From positions 25,596 through 89,595 of the forward strand of contig JAANDG010000588.1 in assembly GCA_036852015.1 (NCBI GenBank): DNA of 64,000 nt, given 5' to 3'. A model generated the notes under the pieces. It ran no database searches. It saw nothing but the letters and a program-made list of their open reading frames with translations, and had not been told where the DNA came from. Both the position numbers and the translations under genes were made by a program. The DNA is from Pelodera strongyloides (taxonomy: Eukaryota; Nematoda; Chromadorea; Rhabditida; Rhabditidae). Below, piece after piece: positions 60,209 through 64,000 of this stretch (position 1 is its first letter; each line of letters opens with the position of its first letter).

Positions 60209-60354
60209 AGCCCGTATTCTCGGGTCGACGGAATTGTTCCGTTTGGGAGCTCATTCGTATGCAAATTTTTCCTCATCTAGTCTAGATAGTCGAGAAATTT
60301 GCCTACGAAGGAGCTCCCAAACGGAACATTTCCGTCGACCCGAGAATACGGGCT
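60209..60354. mobile_element. Hairpin element with AGCCCGTATTCTCGGGTCGACGG ends
   Basis: AGCCCGTATTCTCGGGTCGA at the left and TCGACCCGAGAATACGGGCT at the right are exact inverted repeats. The pairing continues through ACGGAA..TTCCGT and GTTTGGGAGCTC..GAGCTCCCAAAC. The loop is about 45 bases. Only one copy in the window. Confidence 0.85.
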
Positions 60355-62350
60355 AATGAATACACCTGTTGAACATAACAACAGATGAGGAATCGTCAGC
60401 TATTCTTTTATGCAATACTGTGGATTAATAATTTTTATATATACAGAGAAGAACCAAATAATATTAGCTGAAATTCCGCCGAAATTCTTTCGGAAGAGCC
60501 TGCGCGAAACTCGAAAAGTAACCCGAAAGCACAAGAAATGAGAGATATTGCACGAATGTTACATACGATACGGGTGACCATGGAAAGATGCGGAAACCTA
60601 TAAGAAAATAACCATAACCAGGGCGCAACCAGATAAAGATTTATTGAAACATTAACAAATTGGCAAAGTAGTTCGATCTAGTAAACCCAGCCAGCTCCCA
60701 TAGAGTAACAAGGAAAAGTGGTCAGATTAAATAACTTCTTGTAAAATTACATAGAATTCATCAGAAAAGGAAGAAAAGGTAGAGTTGAGCGAGCAAATGG
60801 ATCCAATGTTTATGAGGAGGATTTTGGGACAACAGGTTATCATATGGTTCATTGGATTTTAATTTCCTATTTTTTCAGGTTCTACTTTAACTGATGCAAG
60901 TCATATTACGAATTACGATATTAGAACCTCAAAGAGTCCAATATGCTATTTCTTTATTTGTTTCATAATGTGCTTGAAATTGCGATTTCTAAGATTCTAC
61001 ATAACATAGTACACAATAAACTCTACAAGATTTTGCAATCTTACTTTAAAATTGCAAACCGTAAAAAACTGTACTTCAGGGCCCAAATACCATTACGCCG
61101 ACGTCAACTACACTACCAGGTCAGTAATAATCGAAGGTTAAATAAAAGTAAACACAGTAAAACAGTGGTTTCAACTCAAACTGTAAGATCAAGTTTTCTG
61201 CTATTTGCCCTTATCCATAAAGGTATCAAACACTTTGATAGAAACAAAGTTCTTATACTTCGCCATACCTAACTCCGGTCTGAATTGAAACGTAGATGAT
61301 AGATAAAAGCGAACATTTAGATTTAGGATCCTAACTTCTAGCTAGATGTTATGTAAGTAATCACTAGTCTTGTTTCGGATTATGAAAATAACTTAAAAGC
61401 ATCCCTAAGTTTATTTTGTGGCTTGTTTGTTTGTGCAGTGTACGTTACGTTCGAAATATAGCGGTAAAGTAAAGATCTAACGTAAACCAGTGTCAAAGTA
61501 GCGGACGATTATATATAGAAGAGCTTTTATCACCTTGCGTAAAATGTTACGCCCCTGCCTTGCTCCGCCCCTTAGATCAAATTTTGCGCGTCGTTTGTGC
61601 ACATACACATACTGACAAACGTAGTGTGCCACACTTGACTGAGCATCTATGCAATATCCACTCGGAAATTTATATTATTCCCGAAAAATCCGGAGGCGGT
61701 CCAGTCAACCTTTAACTTTAAATATAAAATTGGTAGTCTGGTTGCCCGAAAAGCACATTGGCACGTAAGAGAAATGTCTAGCAATAAAAATGGTGTTTGG
61801 GCAGAAAGTTGAACATAATAGGGATGCATGCAAATAGAAGATTGAGAATTTGTATGAGCTGCGGAAGTCGCAGAAAGGCAGAACTTTTTGAAGAGGGTGC
61901 GGCCCACAAAAGTGTGCCATATTAGTGCCAGAATAGAGCGAAAATGGTGCCACTCCATTTGCGTAAAGAAATAGCCACAAGCCTAAGGATTTTTGCGAAC
62001 GTTAGAGCAAGCAGTCAGAAAAGTCACCTAAAGTACGTCACCTAAAGTAAGGGAGCTCGTATGGATTTTAAGTACACTGTCCCGTCGTCTGCGAGGATTA
62101 CTCATATCATTCATTTGAGCATCAATTGTCCAACCAAAACAAAAACAATGTTTGTGCTAGCGCAATGTATATCAACTGCTAAATTTTCCGCATTAGCTAT
62201 GCTAACCTTACTACGGTGAATTGCTTGTGTTCTGTATGTTCGGTGTATCTTTTTAATCCTCGGATGTATCAAAAACCAAGCGAAAAAATGTATTTGATAG
62301 ATAGGCAGAGAGAGCCAAAAAAAAAGACAAGAGAGAGAAACATAGAGAAA

Positions 62351-62355
<5 letters not shown>

Positions 62356-62391
<36 letters not shown>
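62356..62391. repeat. GA microsatellite
   Basis: About 17 GA units within a longer purine-rich, AGAGAAA-type stretch from 62,305. Confidence 0.9.
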
Positions 62392-62396
<5 letters not shown>

Positions 62397-62659
62397 AACC
62401 AAAGAACTCCCGGAATGACATCACGTCGAATTTCCGAGCAAACGTTTCTTCCGCTCGACTTGTATTTCGTTTGAATAATTTGTTTTCGCGATTTCAGTCA
62501 ACTTTGCCTTCACGTGTTCTTGTGCCGCCAAAGTGCCCAACTCGCAGGCGCCCCCGCCCGCGGAGGCTAGCCAGGTTGGTAGACAGGGTAATTCGTCTTA
62601 TTAGAAAAAGCTACAAAGGGTGTTGTTTATTTGGTCGTTCACGCGCGATACGTTCTCAA

Positions 62660-62816
62660 CCTTGAAGCGAAATACCGGGTTTTGCTTCCATTCCTATGCA
62701 TTTATGCAAGGTGGGGTCTAATTAGGGTCGGGATTTTATTCTTATTTTTGCTAATTTGCATCTGCTGCATAAGAAAGCAGTTGTGCGAAATGCGTTTGAA
62801 AAACCGGGCGGTTAAT
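62660..62816. mobile_element. Decayed MITE of TTAA clan subfamily 2
   Basis: Left end TTGAAGCGAAATACCGGG, right end AAAAACCGGGCGGTTAA; inner ATGCATTTATGCAAGG and ATCTGCTGCATAAGAA resemble the internal words of subfamily 2. Confidence 0.6.
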
Positions 62817-64000
62817 GTTGGTAGAAGAGACAGATCATTTCAGACTTGTACTCATGCATCACAAACAAGTTTCACAAAAGTAAACTTGTAAAGCTCCTTG
62901 GTTCTAGACGAGAAATTGGGAATATGCTAACAAGTAATGCTTTCGGAAGGTCATATCTTTGGAAATAGGCTAGACGATAGAAATGACAAACAATTTACGT
63001 ATGCATTGCTGTGCGTGGTGCACGCGTTTGAGACTATTGAAATTGATGAGTTTTGCAAGCGGTATGTTGCTAAAAAAAGGCTCACATACATGTATCTTAT
63101 TCTAGTTCGTATCCTGTTCAAGTTGTATGATGAAGAAAAATGAGAATAGTAAAAAGATATGAAAGTTTCGGCCCATCTACCCCGGAAGAAGAATAATCAA
63201 GTGTCCATTTCGGAATAATTTATTGGTAGTCCGAGAATTCCATCACTTCACGCATGACGTCATTGCATTTTCTAAGAATCTGCTTGATAATTGTAATAAG
63301 AATAATTTAAAACTCAGAAAAACCAGTTCCGCATTAAATAATAAATAGAGACGTCTCCAAAACAGGACTACAAATTCGTCAATGTACCAGTGCTTTTAAG
63401 CCTAAACTGTCGAACTCAAGACTATTTTTTTGGCTACGAATCCTAGTTGTAGTATGATATTGGGACCATATAACTGTTCTAAACTTTGAGCAGCTAAAGA
63501 AAAAAAAGAAAAAAAGAAAGTCAAAGCCCAAACCTAAATCGGGACCCAATTCCAACCCCAAGCCTAGGCCTAACAATAAGTATAAGCTAAAGCAATTCTT
63601 TGGCAATGCGCACCATAAACCAATTTCAAGCCAGACACAACTCCATTTACATACGACCTCTGGTGAGGGCGTAGTGTAAATTGTGTAAAAAGGTATATTC
63701 GGGAAAAATTTCGAACTTACGAGAGAAAACTAGGCTTAGCTTAACTCTGTTCAATAAATCTTTATATAAGGTAAAATTAATGCAATAAAATGCTTGTGGA
63801 AGAAAGAGAAAGGCAGATGACGGTGCCTATATCTATACTGTAAAATTACAGGAGAAGTGCTTCTTAGCTGTTCGATTTCGGCTCACTAGATTTATTTCAT
63901 TGATGATTATATATTACGGAAATAGATGAAAATTTTAAAATTGGTTGGGACAGATAAATCTACTCACAATTCCACGAGTTTTGGATGAAATTTGGGGGTT

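Larger units (their letters stand above)
58140..64000. other. Region without a recognisable gene
   Basis: AT-rich; open frames are short and their codons look unselected. It holds a hairpin element (60,209-60,354), a GA microsatellite (62,356-62,391) and a decayed TTAA-clan element (62,660-62,816). The stretch 62,400-62,640 is less AT-rich and Arg/Pro-coding in one frame, so it could hide part of an exon, but I cannot support one. Confidence 0.5.

Noticed and set aside
61647..61980. Minus-strand open frames of about 100 residues
   Set aside because: Two overlapping frames are both open, composition is unselected, and no motif or splice signals support a gene.
62216..62665. 149-residue plus-strand open frame
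   Set aside because: Starts in AT-rich DNA and runs through a GA microsatellite (Arg-Glu repeats) into an Arg/Pro stretch. No recognisable domain.
1..64000. CRISPR arrays, bacterial operons or viral genes
   Set aside because: None seen; gene structure is entirely eukaryotic and repeats are transposon-like or simple.

Overview
The window is eukaryotic, intron-rich, moderately AT-rich DNA. A nematode is the best reading: the receptor guanylyl cyclases have the signature of the large nematode gcy receptor family, introns are small, and one gene has its ATG three bases after a 3' splice site, as in spliced-leader trans-splicing. This rests on reading protein motifs by eye; I cannot name the species.

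Layout. (1) 1-17,555, plus strand: two head-to-tail receptor guanylyl cyclase genes. The first enters the window within its kinase-homology domain; the second runs from the extracellular ligand-binding domain to the stop. (2) 19,730-26,759, plus: a bestrophin-family anion channel. (3) 27,714-35,867, minus: an RBM15/Spenito-like RNA-binding protein (RRMs plus a C-terminal SPOC domain). (4) 39,577-46,931 and 47,945-51,529, plus: two tandem PAQR/adiponectin-receptor-like genes, whose reconstructed exons give open frames of 539 and 359 codons. (5) 52,390-57,042, plus: a Na+/K+-ATPase beta-subunit-like gene with a long cytoplasmic N-terminus. (6) About 57,600-58,130, minus: a few candidate exons I cannot name. 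(7) 58,140-64,000: no recognisable gene.

Introns and intergenic DNA carry many short non-autonomous elements. The main group has TTAA-AGCG...CGCT-TTAA ends. Also present are two further families of short imperfect palindromes, a large hairpin element, a long foldback element, a LINE reverse-transcriptase fragment, tRNA-derived sequences and simple repeats. I see no bacterial-style operon and no evidence that the genes form one pathway. Most encode membrane proteins (cyclic-GMP receptors, anion channel, PAQR, Na pump subunit), but that may be chance.

Several exons break frame by one base where homology continues in another frame (near 10,608, 28,236 and 55,050), and one 3' splice site reads AA instead of AG (15,059-15,060). 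These may be assembly errors or real damage. Exon boundaries were derived by hand from splice signals, phase continuity and protein motifs. Small exons, including the first exons of cyclase B, bestrophin and parts of the RBM15-like gene, are certainly missed.
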